64,000 nucleotides of DNA from Hallerella succinigenes. GTDB taxonomy: Bacteria; Fibrobacterota; Fibrobacteria; Fibrobacterales; Fibrobacteraceae. The notes under the pieces are model-generated. The model did not search any database, was not told the DNA's origin, and worked only from the letters and a program-made list of their open reading frames with translations. The stretch covers positions 3,038,001-3,102,000 of the forward strand of contig NZ_PGEX01000001.1 in NCBI RefSeq assembly GCF_002797675.1, given 5' to 3'. Positions 9,955 through 21,300 of the stretch are shown here, piece by piece (the first letter of the stretch is position 1; every line of letters starts with the position of its first letter). A program made the translations under genes and the position numbers.

Positions 9955-10017
9955 AAATCCTTTGACGATTATTGAAATGCGGTCTGCCAACTGCGTAACA
10001 ATAATCACAAAGGATTT
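9955..10017 (+). promoter_or_regulatory. IS200 tnpA leader hairpin sequestering the ribosome-binding site
   Basis: Outer arms AAATCCTTTG and CAAAGGATTT enclose a second pair ATTATTG / CAATAAT and an inner GCGGT / ACTGC stem. The AAAGGA that would serve the ATG at 10021 lies in the outer right arm, so translation would be repressed, as known for IS200. Confidence 0.7.
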
Positions 10018-10020
10018 AAA

Positions 10021-10248
10021 ATGAATGATAGAAATAAATCGACAGCACATACCACATGGAATTGCAAGTACCACATCGTGTTTGCACCAAAGTTCCGAAG
10101 GGAGATACTCTACAACCAGAAACGGGAAATCGTAGGGAAAATTCTAAGGAAACTTTGTGAATGGAAGGATGTGGAGATTTTTCCACTGTCATTGCAAGGG
10201 AGCAGCCGAAGCAAAAAATCCCGAGCGGACGCCCGGGATTTTTTTTAG
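10021..10248 (+). pseudogene. tnpA: IS200/IS605-family transposase TnpA, N-terminal fragment
   Basis: The first ~52 residues match the N-terminus of IS200-type HUH transposases (TTWNCKYHIVFAPKFRR, then KLCEWKDVEI). After that the frame continues into unrelated sequence (FPLSLQGSSRSKKS) and stops in the adjacent terminator. The HUH motif and catalytic tyrosine that should follow are missing, so the product cannot transpose. The break point is near 10175. Confidence 0.75.
10213..10246. terminator. Bidirectional terminator
   Basis: AAAAAATCCCG and CGGGATTTTTT arms around a ~10-base spacer, with A- and T-tracts on both sides. It terminates the minus-strand lipoprotein gene ending at 10267 and would stop reading from the IS remnant. 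Confidence 0.85.
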
Positions 10249-10266
10249 ATCTAAAGAAGCTGCGAA

Positions 10267-11400
10267 CTACTGAGCGTTCACCACGCAGATTGCGGTCACC
10301 GAAGTCGTCACCGTGTACTTCTTGCCAGCTGCGCAACCGCTCGGGCTAAAGTAGGCAAAGCCGCTCAAGGCGTCATCCGAATCCCAATAAACCTGAAGGT
10401 TCATGTAATCCGAGCTCACACGCGGTTTGCAACCCACCGTACAATTTGCAGGGGCTCCAGCCGGAATTTGGACCGTTGTCGCGGTCTGAGCCGGAATGAA
10501 CAAGGAATCCGGAAGAGTCGGAAGCACCGTTTCCCCATAGTGATCTGCATCATTGATGCTACCCAACTGCAAAACCAGGTCCACCGATTCCGGATCCACC
10601 ACGGCAACCGGATCGCAGCTGAATGTCACCACAGACTTATCCGCATTCGAAACGGCAACCTTCGCCGTCACGTTTTGCTTGTGCATCGAAGAGGTTGCAA
10701 CCATCGAACCACTTGTGCCCGAGCTAACGACATCGCCATAGCTCGAAGTCCAAGTGTAGCCGGTAATCTCCGATTCGGAAGTCGCATCCACCGTCCATGT
10801 AATCGTCTCGCCCGCTTTTGCAGTCGAAGTATTCGGCACGCAAGAATTTACCGTAATAGGAATTCCCTGCACCTGAATCGAATCGCAAGCAATTTCGTTT
10901 CCATCGACACTCAAATAGGTGGCATAAGAGCCAGCCTCTTCGTAGCGAATGTTCACCGTCTGCATGCCGTTGCCCTGAATCGTTGCCGAAGAAACGCCTT
11001 CAAAAACCCAAACAAACGGAGCGAGAATCTGTTCATAAAGGTCGCCCGAAGAGCGATAGAACTTCCAAGTAGCGAGTTCTCCTTTATTAATTGTTGCCGC
11101 TTCCGGCCCACAAGAACCGTTCACCACCTTCTGCGCTTCATTCAACTGTTCTTCGCTGCTCTGCGTTTCCGATGCAGCAGAAGACGTAGCCGTAGAAGCA
11201 CTCGAAAGAGCCGTAGATCCACTCGATCCGCCTGTCGAGGTTGACGAAGAACCCGTCGAAGCCGATGAAGCTTCTAAAGCCGAAGAATATTCCGGGTCGT
11301 TTGATCCCGAACCGGAATCACTTCCACAACCCGCTAAACCAAAAAGAAGCGCAGATGCACCAATCCAAGGCAAAAATTGTAAACAACCGGTCAATTTCAT
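10267..11400 (-). CDS. Lipoprotein with Ser/Thr/Gly-rich linker, unknown function
   Basis: This 377-residue protein has a lipoprotein signal with lipobox LAGC (Cys25), then a ~60-residue Ser/Thr/Ala/Gly linker typical of Fibrobacter surface lipoproteins. The remainder is beta-rich, with Ig/PKD-like stretches (GEIACDSIQ-like strands, AGETITWTVDA, then GYTWTSSYGD) and several cysteines that could pair. The C-terminus (FSPSGCAAGKKYTVTTSVTAICVV) also looks beta-sheet. No catalytic motif is recognised; carbohydrate or cell-surface binding is only a guess from composition. It is divergent from the GH9 gene at 11525, with 124 bases between. Confidence 0.85.
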   Translation of the reverse strand: MKLTGCLQFLPWIGASALLFGLAGCGSDSGSGSNDPEYSSALEASSASTGSSSTSTGGSSGSTALSSASTATSSAASETQSSEEQLNEAQKVVNGSCGPEAATINKGELATWKFYRSSGDLYEQILAPFVWVFEGVSSATIQGNGMQTVNIRYEEAGSYATYLSVDGNEIACDSIQVQGIPITVNSCVPNTSTAKAGETITWTVDATSESEITGYTWTSSYGDVVSSGTSGSMVATSSMHKQNVTAKVAVSNADKSVVTFSCDPVAVVDPESVDLVLQLGSINDADHYGETVLPTLPDSLFIPAQTATTVQIPAGAPANCTVGCKPRVSSDYMNLQVYWDSDDALSGFAYFSPSGCAAGKKYTVTTSVTAICVVNAQ

Positions 11401-11463
11401 AGCCCCAAATATATACTCTATCCCCTAGCATTTGCATGTAATATTTTTAATACGAATGTTCAG

Positions 11464-11492
11464 CGCCCTATGAAAAGAGTTATTTTAGGGCG
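11464..11492 (+). promoter_or_regulatory. Inverted repeat in the leader of the first GH9 gene
   Basis: CGCCCTA (11464-11470) and TAGGGCG (11486-11492) form a perfect 7-bp stem with a 15-base loop, 33 bases before the GTG start. It has no T-tract, so it is more likely an operator or mRNA structure than a terminator. Confidence 0.4.
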
Positions 11493-11524
11493 GGATTGTA
11501 TTTGGATTTAAAAAAGGAGCCTTT

Positions 11525-14500
11525 GTGCCTGTTTTTGCGTTTATACTGCTTTTTTCTGCCGCTCTTTTTGCCGTAGAGCAAGAACAACCGACCCCCTATG
11601 ACCTGATTCGTCCGATTTGGCCGATGAAATGGGATACATCCGCAACAGATGACGGCGGTACGGTGGAAAGCTTTAGCCAATACGTTCCGAATAAAACAAA
11701 GCACAATCCAGTCCCTGCAGTCGGCTCTGTTCCGCAGGACTTTGTCCCAAACGGCATCATTCCGGACTCCTTGAACCAGGCTTACCGTGACGCCCAGAAC
11801 GTCCGTATCGGTCGTATCCGTATCAACCAGGCGGGCTACCTTCCGGAAGATACTGAAAAGCAGTTCTACTATGTGTCGGACGGCAAATGCTCCGAAACAT
11901 ACTCGGTCGTCGATCTGGAAGGTAACGTTGTCGCCGAAGGAGGCGCCTTCACTAGCACCGGCAAAACGACCTCTTCTTCTTGGACAATTATCGCTGGAAC
12001 AAATGCCGCAACAAACAACCAAAAGCGTTATTCCGTGGCAGAAGACGGTCCTTCGGGAACTGTCTGCATCGGTAACCTTGCCCAAATGGCGGGCCTTTCA
12101 ACCGATACCCGTTACCGCGTAAAAGTTTTAAACCAATACTCCTCCACTTTTATTATCAGCGATAAAGTTTACTCGATGGTCCGCGATGCGACCCTCAAGT
12201 TCTACGGCATTAACCGTTCCGGCAATTCGGAATCCTGGTTCCACGACGCAAGCCATACAAAGGATGGCGGCGGTTCTTTTGTAAGCGGCGATGCCGCTGT
12301 GACAGGTTTTACTCCACAAGAAGGCGCTCTGCAGGGCGGCTGGTACGACTGCGGTGACCATTTGAAGGAATCCCAGACTCAAGCCTACGCCTTTATGGTG
12401 CTTGCTGTGATGGCGGCTTCGAACCCGGACCGCGATGAAGATAATTACGCTTACAATATGGGCGAAACAGTCAATACCGATGGCATTCCGGATATTCTCC
12501 GCGAAGCGAAACACGGTGCCGACTTCTTCATGCGCTCTTATGTCTTTGCAAACGGCGTCATCGACAACATGGTCGTTTCTGTCGGTAACTTCGGTGCGGA
12601 CCACGGCTGGTGGGGTCGCCCAGAAAACCAGGACGCTCTCCCGACAACTCTTACGGGTCGTGGAGGCCCACATGAACGCGACTTGCGCTTAGGCGAACTC
12701 GGTTCGAACATTTCCGGTCAGATTGCTGCAGGCCTTGCCATTCTCGGTAAGGATTATCAGGATTACGACAAGCCTTTTGCCGATAGCTGCTTGATGGTTG
12801 CAAAGAAAATGTATGACTTCGCCAAGAACCTGAAGCTCAAGGAAAAAGGCCTTGGCCCGGGAACTTATGACGACGGAAAGCCTTATGTTTACAACACGGT
12901 CGCGGACGGTTGGTCTAGCGCCGCTTATAACGGCAACAACGAATCCCACGACGACTTGGCCATTGCCGCAATCGCACTCCATTATGCGACCTACGAAGAT
13001 ACGAAGGTCATGGATTATTTGAACGATGCGGTCGAAGACAAGACGATCGGTGTAGAACAGGAAGCTTCCGTCGGCTTCTTCAACGGTGGTTGGATGGCCT
13101 GGAACCGCGACGGTATGCGCAAGTCGAGCAAGAACACGAGCTGGGCAAACGCTTACACCTACACGCTATACGGCTTCTACAAGATGCTCCTCAAAGACGA
13201 AGCTACCGGTCTCAAGTACGGCATCGACAACACGACCCGTTTGAAGTACGCCGAAAACGTCGCCTTGATTTTGGGAACCAATATCAGCTATCTCGGCGGT
13301 TCAGGTTCCGAAAGTGTGACAATCCCGACCTTGAACGGTGCAACACCGGTCTCTTATGGCGACCTCTGGTACAACATGCAGACCGACCAGACCTGGATTT
13401 ACAACCGTTACCAGGCAGGCAATATTTTTGAAGTTCTCGCCTATTCCGATGTGACCAAGGATCTCGAAGGCGTAAAGCTCCCCCAGAAAGGCGTTCAGAG
13501 TTGGAAATCCGCCGAGATGAAAAAGCTCGGTATCAACCAGCTGAACTACATGCTCGGCGTGAACCCGTGGGATGTATCCTTCCTCCTCGGCGTCGGCGAT
13601 AAGAACGACGCTCACCCGCACCACCGTGCATCGAATCCAGAAGGGAAGAACATGCCGGGTGCAAATTACAAGTATAATCCTCCGACCGGCGCTCTCTTCG
13701 GCGGTGTCACTCCGAGTGTTTCGGACGGTAACGCTTGGGCACCAAGCACCATGAGCTGGGAAGATTATCACCTTTCGGAAACCTGTATTGATGCTACCGC
13801 TATGTTCGTCGCATCTTGCGCAGTCGCTGTGAAGGAAGAAGACCGCACCAAGGCTCCTGAACAAGTGAATGTGGAAATCCGCTACGTCGGCTATGATTCC
13901 GCCATTGTGAAGATAGCTCAAGACCAGCGCGGTCCGACGATGATCCTTTACAGCACAAGCGAAACCGGTCCGTTCAACCAGATGTTCAAGGATACGGTGA
14001 ACGCGGTGAGCCATGAAGTTCACATGACGGGCCTCGCCAACGGTACGACGTACTACTTCAAGGTGATTGCAATCAACGCTCGCAGTGAAGCCTATACCAC
14101 CAAGTGGCTTGTCGACAGCACGAGCACGCCGTTCTCGTTCACGACTCTCGTGAGCCCGCCGGCTGACGCCAACATTCAGAACATCAAGGTTTGTAACCTC
14201 TCCGCCGACAGCGCAGAACTTATGTGGTACACGCCGAATGGCCAGTATGAATCCAAGGTTTATTGGGATACGCTTTTGACTTCTTACGACCAGATGACCT
14301 GCCCAACATCCCCGACCGGAACCTGTGACTTCGAAGCAAACGCAGACGTTTCGGGTATTCCGACCAGCTTCCATTATGTGAAGTTCGGCGGTTTGAAGGA
14401 ACAGACGACTTACTACTACTGCGTCCAGAGCAACACCTCGATCCGCTGCACAGACGATGAAGGCATGCCGCTCAAGTTTACGACCCCGGTGACATCTTAC

Positions 14501-17500
14501 GATTTCGAAGTCCGTACATACCAGTATGAATTCGGCGGTCTTGACTTCTTGAACATCAACATTTACAATAATGAAGATCGTCAGTTCGATAGCTTGACTT
14601 TACGCCTTTATGTGACAGCAAAGCCGGAACAGATCGAAGCTCTAGCCGGAGAAAACAACCAACCGGGTTCTTGCCCGCTTTTGCTCGACTTGGATATTTG
14701 CCAAGCTTATGACGAAGCAGGCTTTAACAAGCCGTGCGAAACCGACCGCGAAATCCGCGACCTTCTTCGCGGCGCCCTTCCGGTGAAGCTTGAAGATACT
14801 TACAACTCCGCAACGGGAACCTACGACTGGTACATTCCTATCCCGCTCGGATCGACGACCATCAAGTCTTCTTCCCGTATGCGTATGGACTTAGGCTTCT
14901 CCAGGGGTCTTTACCAGAACGGCAAGTGCGATCCGCTCCGTACCGCTCCTGAAAAACGCATGTCCGCGACATCGGGCGACTGGACCTGGGCTCCGCATAA
15001 ACGCGATATCGACGGAGCCGATTATGCCGGTATGCCGGTCTGGGGCAAGGATGATGGCGACCAGGACGAAGCTCCGGTGAACCCGTATGTGGTCGTTTAC
15101 CGCAAGGACGAATTCGTGGTCGGTTTCAGCCCATCTTATTCGGAAATGGCAACGAAGCGCGCAAATTACGAAATTTCTGTCGCCTTCAACGAACCGTTCA
15201 ACGTTTCAAATGGCTCTTACATCCAGATTGACTCTACCACGAGCACCATGCACCTGACGGGCAACGCTACCATTTCGGAAAACGGTTATGTGACCGCCAT
15301 CTGGGTAAACGGTGTCGCCCTTTCCAAGGATCAGCTTTCGAACGCAGCCGTGTACAACTATGCAACCGGTCGCTTTGACTTGAACATTCCGGTCAAGATG
15401 AGCATCGGTACGAACAAAATTGACGTGACGATTTTCGCAGGTCCGGATCCGGATTGCGCCGAATGTCTTGAAAACGGTGGTTGCGCATTTGTAAACCGTA
15501 CTTACTATGTGCAGTTCAGCAAGGGTGACCGTACCGCAGGCAAGATCCAGCTTCTCCGCGAAGATGGAACTTCTGTGTCGAGCCCGGTGACGGACGATCC
15601 GATGAAGTTCAAGGTCTTTGTCAGCGATAAGGACAATGCGCCGAACGAATCGATCCATGTGATGTTCCACAATTCCCGTACCGGCGATTCCACTGAAGTA
15701 ACCTTGAAACGTAAGAATGAAACTCTCGGCTACTTCGAAAGCGAATGGCTCTCTGCTGTGAACTCGGCAGACGCAAGCCTCCCGAACGTTTCGCTCCTCG
15801 GCGGCGATACGGTAACGGTCGTCTACATTGACGTAGAAGATCCGGAAGACTCGACGGCTCAGGCATTCTTCGCCGATCCAACGACTCCGATCCCGCAGAA
15901 GGCAATTCTCACGGATGCAGATTGCGATGCAACGGCAGACGCAATGACCATTACCTTCAGCGGTAGCCAGTTTGATGGATCTTCGATCAAGCTCGACAGC
16001 GTCCGCCTTTCTCTTGATTCCACAAGCACGACCGCCGCAACGGAAATTCTCGTGACGCCCTCGGAAAAGGTCATCGGTGCAACGGCGAACTTCTCGCTTG
16101 CAGGCCTCGGTATTCCGAAGAGTGCGGCTCCGGCAGGTAAGGCTACGATTTACATGACAGAAGACGGAGTTGTGAAGTCATCGGAAAAGACGATTACCGA
16201 TGGCATCGCTCCGAACCTCATAAGCGTCGCCATTCTTGAAAACGAAAATCACGAAAATGTCCAGGATACGCTCCGTATCGCATTCTCGGAACGCATTACC
16301 ATGAGCACATCGTCTTGGCCGCTCGCCATTTACGACAGCGAAGGTGCAGAAATTGACCAGAGCACGATCAAGGTAATCAGCGCCAAGTCTTCCGACAACG
16401 GCAAAATCTGGGAATACGTGGTCGAAGGCAATACCGAAGGCAACTTCATCAAGCAGGGTTACAAGGCCGTGATTAAGGCTGGTTTCTCGGTTGTCGACTT
16501 GGCGACGAATGCCCTCTCCGATTGTAACGGGGCCGTCACGATTATTGAATCTGTACGCCCGGTTCCTGTGAAGTATGCAAATATCATCGACAACGAAGGC
16601 GATGGTCAGCCGGATGAAATCTATATCGAATTCACGAAGCTTCTCCGTGAAAAGGATATGCTCGACACGATTGACGTGTACTGGGGCAAGCCGGAAGTCT
16701 ATATGGCATTCCCAATGCCGAGCTCCGGTTGGGCTCTCGACACCGTTTACGGTGAAAAGGTTGCCAAGTACATTACGAAGATCGACTCTGCAAACGGAAC
16801 CTGGATCAAGGGTTCTGAAAAGAAGATCTGCTCGAGCTATAAGGATGTGGTGATTTACGACAAATTTGACACAACCTTCACAACCGAAGGCGCGATTGAA
16901 AAAATTGACACCATATCTCACCTGTCGCAGATTTGCGAAAGCTACGTGACCACTCAGGATTCGACGTTTGTCCCGGCAATCGATACGATCGGTATCGACT
17001 CGGTCCAGAGTACCATAACGGCAATCCGACTCGCGATTACCGGTGATACGTTCAATAAGAAGACCTACGGAAACCGCAACGGCAACGGTATGATCCTGCC
17101 GCGCCAGGGTTCGCTCGGAGGCTTCTTCGACGACAATACGGCAACCCTTTACGACAAGTGTCCGCCGATTATCTTGAGCGCAACGATTTCGAAGCCGACA
17201 GAATCCTTCTACATTCTCCGTGTGAACCTCTCAGAACCGATGAATGTCAATTCCGCTGCTACGGGCACCAATTACCTGCAGAAGCGCCGTGACGAAAGTC
17301 TCTACTGGTTCACCAATACAGGCAAGCTCACAAATACGGGTACGACTTGGACGTTCTCTTACGCAGACGAAGGTTCTGAAAACGAAGTCCATGTCGGTGA
17401 CTACATCCGTCTCCCGATCGGTACGGAATACTCCATTGCAAGCGATGGTTCATCGAACTTCCCAGGCAAAGAAAACCCGTGGATCCTTGTGCAGGGCGAC

Positions 17501-18127
17501 ATCGAAGAAATCTCCTTCAAGGTTCACATGCTCGCGGGCGTGACCTCGGTCCCGGCAGAAAACGACCTCTATGCAGGCAATCTCCCGAAGCGCGACGAAA
17601 GCTTCCGCCTTTCCTACTTGGTGGACGACAAGGAAACGCTCATCGCTTCAGGTAAGAATAAGTTGCATGAACTTATCCCGGTGACTTACGACACCTTGAC
17701 ATACATCCACGGCGGCCCGACCTTTGATATCGATGTCGAAATTCCGCTGCTCTTGCAGCTCGATTCCCTTGGCGAAGAAGCCTGGAAGGCAACCTTCAAG
17801 ATGTCCGCAGATATCTACAGCAACACGGGTAGCCTTGTCGCGCAGACTACCTACTCGTTCACGCTTTCGGATATCGCAAAAACCGCCATGAGTACCGACG
17901 GTGTAATCAAGCTCCGCCTCGAATGGGTCACGCATGATGGAATTGCTCCGTTCTCGGAAGCTGGCCGCCACATCGGCACAGGCGCTTACATTTCGAACTT
18001 CTCCTTCAAGGCAAACGAAGTCGCTGTGGGCAACACCGCAAACGGCAAGTACAAGAAGGGACAGACGAAAAAGCAGTCTGCAAGCAAAACGAAGACCTTC
18101 GGTTTCCGCCGCGTCAAGGGCAAATAG
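11525..18127 (+). CDS. Giant secreted GH9 cellulase, 2200 aa, with FN3 and Ig-like modules
   Basis: It starts at GTG after AAGGAG and has a signal peptide ending near LFAVE. Order: N-terminal Ig-like (CelD_N) domain at ~residues 95-205 (RIRINQAGYLPED); GH9 (alpha/alpha)6 catalytic domain ~220-775, with the catalytic base/nucleophile block GGWYDCGDH at ~271-279, HPHHRASNPEG near 697 and the acid-bearing WEDYHLSET near 745-753; two fibronectin type III domains (~777-995); a beta-sandwich module that may bind carbohydrate (~996-1220); several Ig-like/BIG modules, two opening with acidic DxDxD-type strings; and a C-terminal TGAYI ... TFGFRRVKGK ending. All GH9 catalytic residues look intact, so it should be an active endo- or processive glucanase. 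It is far longer than typical GH9 enzymes. Surface sorting by T9SS is inferred from the tail. Confidence 0.93.
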   Translation: MPVFAFILLFSAALFAVEQEQPTPYDLIRPIWPMKWDTSATDDGGTVESFSQYVPNKTKHNPVPAVGSVPQDFVPNGIIPDSLNQAYRDAQNVRIGRIRINQAGYLPEDTEKQFYYVSDGKCSETYSVVDLEGNVVAEGGAFTSTGKTTSSSWTIIAGTNAATNNQKRYSVAEDGPSGTVCIGNLAQMAGLSTDTRYRVKVLNQYSSTFIISDKVYSMVRDATLKFYGINRSGNSESWFHDASHTKDGGGSFVSGDAAVTGFTPQEGALQGGWYDCGDHLKESQTQAYAFMVLAVMAASNPDRDEDNYAYNMGETVNTDGIPDILREAKHGADFFMRSYVFANGVIDNMVVSVGNFGADHGWWGRPENQDALPTTLTGRGGPHERDLRLGELGSNISGQIAAGLAILGKDYQDYDKPFADSCLMVAKKMYDFAKNLKLKEKGLGPGTYDDGKPYVYNTVADGWSSAAYNGNNESHDDLAIAAIALHYATYEDTKVMDYLNDAVEDKTIGVEQEASVGFFNGGWMAWNRDGMRKSSKNTSWANAYTYTLYGFYKMLLKDEATGLKYGIDNTTRLKYAENVALILGTNISYLGGSGSESVTIPTLNGATPVSYGDLWYNMQTDQTWIYNRYQAGNIFEVLAYSDVTKDLEGVKLPQKGVQSWKSAEMKKLGINQLNYMLGVNPWDVSFLLGVGDKNDAHPHHRASNPEGKNMPGANYKYNPPTGALFGGVTPSVSDGNAWAPSTMSWEDYHLSETCIDATAMFVASCAVAVKEEDRTKAPEQVNVEIRYVGYDSAIVKIAQDQRGPTMILYSTSETGPFNQMFKDTVNAVSHEVHMTGLANGTTYYFKVIAINARSEAYTTKWLVDSTSTPFSFTTLVSPPADANIQNIKVCNLSADSAELMWYTPNGQYESKVYWDTLLTSYDQMTCPTSPTGTCDFEANADVSGIPTSFHYVKFGGLKEQTTYYYCVQSNTSIRCTDDEGMPLKFTTPVTSYDFEVRTYQYEFGGLDFLNINIYNNEDRQFDSLTLRLYVTAKPEQIEALAGENNQPGSCPLLLDLDICQAYDEAGFNKPCETDREIRDLLRGALPVKLEDTYNSATGTYDWYIPIPLGSTTIKSSSRMRMDLGFSRGLYQNGKCDPLRTAPEKRMSATSGDWTWAPHKRDIDGADYAGMPVWGKDDGDQDEAPVNPYVVVYRKDEFVVGFSPSYSEMATKRANYEISVAFNEPFNVSNGSYIQIDSTTSTMHLTGNATISENGYVTAIWVNGVALSKDQLSNAAVYNYATGRFDLNIPVKMSIGTNKIDVTIFAGPDPDCAECLENGGCAFVNRTYYVQFSKGDRTAGKIQLLREDGTSVSSPVTDDPMKFKVFVSDKDNAPNESIHVMFHNSRTGDSTEVTLKRKNETLGYFESEWLSAVNSADASLPNVSLLGGDTVTVVYIDVEDPEDSTAQAFFADPTTPIPQKAILTDADCDATADAMTITFSGSQFDGSSIKLDSVRLSLDSTSTTAATEILVTPSEKVIGATANFSLAGLGIPKSAAPAGKATIYMTEDGVVKSSEKTITDGIAPNLISVAILENENHENVQDTLRIAFSERITMSTSSWPLAIYDSEGAEIDQSTIKVISAKSSDNGKIWEYVVEGNTEGNFIKQGYKAVIKAGFSVVDLATNALSDCNGAVTIIESVRPVPVKYANIIDNEGDGQPDEIYIEFTKLLREKDMLDTIDVYWGKPEVYMAFPMPSSGWALDTVYGEKVAKYITKIDSANGTWIKGSEKKICSSYKDVVIYDKFDTTFTTEGAIEKIDTISHLSQICESYVTTQDSTFVPAIDTIGIDSVQSTITAIRLAITGDTFNKKTYGNRNGNGMILPRQGSLGGFFDDNTATLYDKCPPIILSATISKPTESFYILRVNLSEPMNVNSAATGTNYLQKRRDESLYWFTNTGKLTNTGTTWTFSYADEGSENEVHVGDYIRLPIGTEYSIASDGSSNFPGKENPWILVQGDIEEISFKVHMLAGVTSVPAENDLYAGNLPKRDESFRLSYLVDDKETLIASGKNKLHELIPVTYDTLTYIHGGPTFDIDVEIPLLLQLDSLGEEAWKATFKMSADIYSNTGSLVAQTTYSFTLSDIAKTAMSTDGVIKLRLEWVTHDGIAPFSEAGRHIGTGAYISNFSFKANEVAVGNTANGKYKKGQTKKQSASKTKTFGFRRVKGK

Positions 18128-18158
18128 CCTCTTCGTTTCCGAATCCTTACAATTCCAA

Positions 18159-18190
18159 GGAAACCGAGTCATTCGGTTTCCTTTTTGTTT
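18159..18190 (+). terminator. Rho-independent terminator after the first GH9 gene
   Basis: GGAAACCGA and TCGGTTTCC arms (9 bp) with a 5-base loop, followed by TTTTTGTTT. It separates the two GH9 genes into distinct transcripts unless it is leaky. Confidence 0.85.
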
Positions 18191-18321
18191 TTGAAAACAC
18201 TTCGGGAACAGATTCTCCTACCCCACTTTGGAAATTCATTTTTTGGGGATTCTAAAAAAGGTATTTTTGGAATAGGTGTGTTGGTAATTTGAAGGTTTGG
18301 GTTTTTAAAAAGGAGTCCCCA

Positions 18322-21300
18322 ATGGTACGCCTCATTTTTCTGCTTTTAACGTTTGCCGCGCTTTTGTTTGCGGACGATCGCATTCCCAATATCGACTTTA
18401 CCTGTGACACGTGCAGCCGTCGTTATCTCGACAGTTTGAACGTTTACGACCGCCCCGTAATCCGTGTAAACCAGATCGGTTTCCGTCCCTCGGATAATCA
18501 CAAGTTCGCCTTTGTCGCAGAACCGACAGCGATGACGTTCAAGGTAGTGGACGCTTCGAGCGGAACATCTGCATGGGAAGGCAACCTGACACCGCTAGGA
18601 ACTTGGACAAAGCCCGGCATTTGGGTCAATGGAGCATTCTCCTCTATCCATACGGTTTATGAATTTGGCGATACCACTTCTTCGGGAACAGAAAATCTCT
18701 ACAGTGCTGATTTTTCGGGCTTGAGTGCACCAGGAACCTACTTTATCGTTGTCGGCCAAGACACCTCTTTTAACTTTATCATCAACGAATACATTTTCAA
18801 CGCGGTCTTTGAAACGACCTTGAAGTTCTTTGGAATTCAACGTTGCGGCAATACAAATTCACATCTTCACGGAGCTTGCCATACAAAAGACGGTTCCGCG
18901 ATCGGTTTCGATTTGAGCGGCGGTTGGCATGACTGCGGAGACCATTTCAAGGTGAGCCAGACCCTCGGTTATGCAGCCTTCGTGCTTTCGATTGCATATA
19001 ATGTATATTCCGAACGTGCGGAAGACCGTTTTGGCGCTTCTTATGCGGACACGGTGACGACGGACGGCATTCCGGACATTCTTTGGGAAGCGAAGATCGG
19101 TGTGGACTGGATCTACAAGATGTATAAAGCTTCGAAGGCCGACGGTTTGATTGAACAGGGAGACATGTATCATTCCGTTGCTGTCAGTTCTGCTGACCAT
19201 CAGTTCTGGGATGTGCCTGAGCATCAAGATGCCCAGAGCCCCGCCAAAGGCGGCGCTCCGCGACCTGTCGCGGCCGGGATCGGTACGAACGCGGCGGGCA
19301 TGTTTGCCGCTGCGATGGCCTTCTTTGCCGTTGGCTGGGAAATGTATGAAGACGACAACTATTCGGATTCTTTGATTGCAGCCGCCGCCGATATTTACAA
19401 GAATATCATTGCAAAATACGCTCCGGACGGCAAGAATACCGATAATCTCGAAGGTTTTTATACCGGCGGTGGTCCGCTTTATGACGACGCAGCGGCCGCT
19501 GCCCTCGCCCTTTGGTATGCCACGAAGGACACCACTTACGCATACGACCTTTACAAAAATCCGGCGATTAACAACAACGCAAGCAATTACAAATACAACC
19601 TTCCATATTTCCGCGGTGGTTACATGGGCCACACGAGCGGCTTCTATCCGGGCGGTTGGATGACGGACTATGAAAACATCCACGCCTATGTGCTTTTTGC
19701 TTTCGATAAGCTCATTCTTCCGACAGTGGCCAAGGCCCAAAGCTACGGCATTTCTTCCGAAGAACGCGACACTCTTTTGACTCGCATCATTGCGACCATG
19801 ACCCGCTTGACCGACGACGGAACACAGGGCGATTCCACCGTCAGCACAAACCCCTACGGATCCTTTACCATTGTGCCTCCGTACAACCTGGTTTGGACTT
19901 CGAGCGACTGGGGCTTTAACCGTTACAACATGGGTGCCGCAAACGCCGTATTCATGCTCTACGACATGACTGGCGATGAACAGTATTTGAACGTTGCACT
20001 CGATAACTTCTATTACAACATGGGCGCAAATCCATGGGGTCTTTCCTTCATCATGGGCACAGGAACCCGTAATGAAAACCACCCGCATAACCGCGCCGCA
20101 AACCCGGACGGCTATAATGCAGGCGGCATGCCATATGAATACACCTGCCCGAAGGGCGCTCTCATGGGCGGCTCCGCTCCGGAAAAAACTTTGAAGGACG
20201 ACTGGAACGACTACACCGCCACTGAAACCTGCATCGACTTCTCAGCCCAGTTCGTGATTCCTGGCCTGAGCCTCTCCAAAAAAGTTCCGGAAGATGTCGA
20301 CGGGCCGATCTTCTCGAATATTGCGGGAACAGCCATCACGGATACATCTGCCGTCATCAGCTGGAATACAGACGAACGAGCGATCGTGACCGTTTACTAC
20401 GGAACCTCTACCGACGCAGCCAAGGTAGACTCCGTGACAGCAACAGCGGGCGTCGGAGGTTCGGTAACGATTACAGGCCTTACCGCAGGAACGACTTACT
20501 ACTTCTACCTCGTCGGTCATGACGTAAAACAGAATTATACAACCGACGACAATCACGGTCTGTGGTATTCCTGGACGCAGACGACGACCTCGGTCAATAT
20601 TTCGGGGGTGACGATTTGCCAGGTGACGAACAACAGCGCCCACATTTACTGGTGGACGGGAGACGTCGCCATGACGGGTCTTGTACAGTACGGCACCTCT
20701 TCCGCTGCGCTTTCGAATTCGACCATAGCGGATTCCGGCAAGGCGGTTCGCTTCCATGAAGCGATCCTCACCGATCTCGATCCGGGTCAAACCTATTACT
20801 TTGACGTGGTGTCCGGTGCGACGACCGAAAACAATTCCGGTTCGCACTACAGCTTTACCACATCTTCGGAAGCGACTTTTGTGGATTTCCGCGTTTACGT
20901 GAAGCCCGCAAAAAAGAATTCCTCTTGCACCGACTGGAAGAGCTGCAACACGTTCTTTGTGATCGTAACGAACAGCGATACGCTCCCCTACTCGGACGTG
21001 GAACTTCGTTTCTACTTGAACCAGAGCGTTTCTGCAACAGGCTGGGGACAGCTTGTAAAGGTCTCTTACGACGACACTTCGTCGATGTCGCTTGCCTATG
21101 GTGCAGCAGAGTTCGACGCGACAAGCGGAGGATACTACTTGCCGATTACCTTGAAAGGCACTATCGGCGTTTCGAGCAGCTTCCAGTTTGAAATGCAGTT
21201 TACAAATGCCACCTACGGAGATTTGGACGGATCCTGGTCGCTGCGCGCTCATACGGATTCCACGGATCCGGAATACTTTGCAGGAATTGACCTCACCAAG

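Larger units (their letters stand above)
9895..10175 (+). mobile_element. Truncated IS200-type element (left end and start of tnpA)
   Basis: The left part of an IS200-family element. It holds (i) a perfect 10-bp stem with TGG loop at 9904-9926, like the subterminal hairpins that TnpA binds; (ii) a long stem in the tnpA leader, left arm 9955-9964 and right arm 10008-10017, which buries the AAAGGA ribosome site; (iii) the first ~52 codons of tnpA. Homology ends near 10175 and no right end is seen, so the element is a 3'-truncated fossil. There is no target duplication because this family does not make one. Confidence 0.75.
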
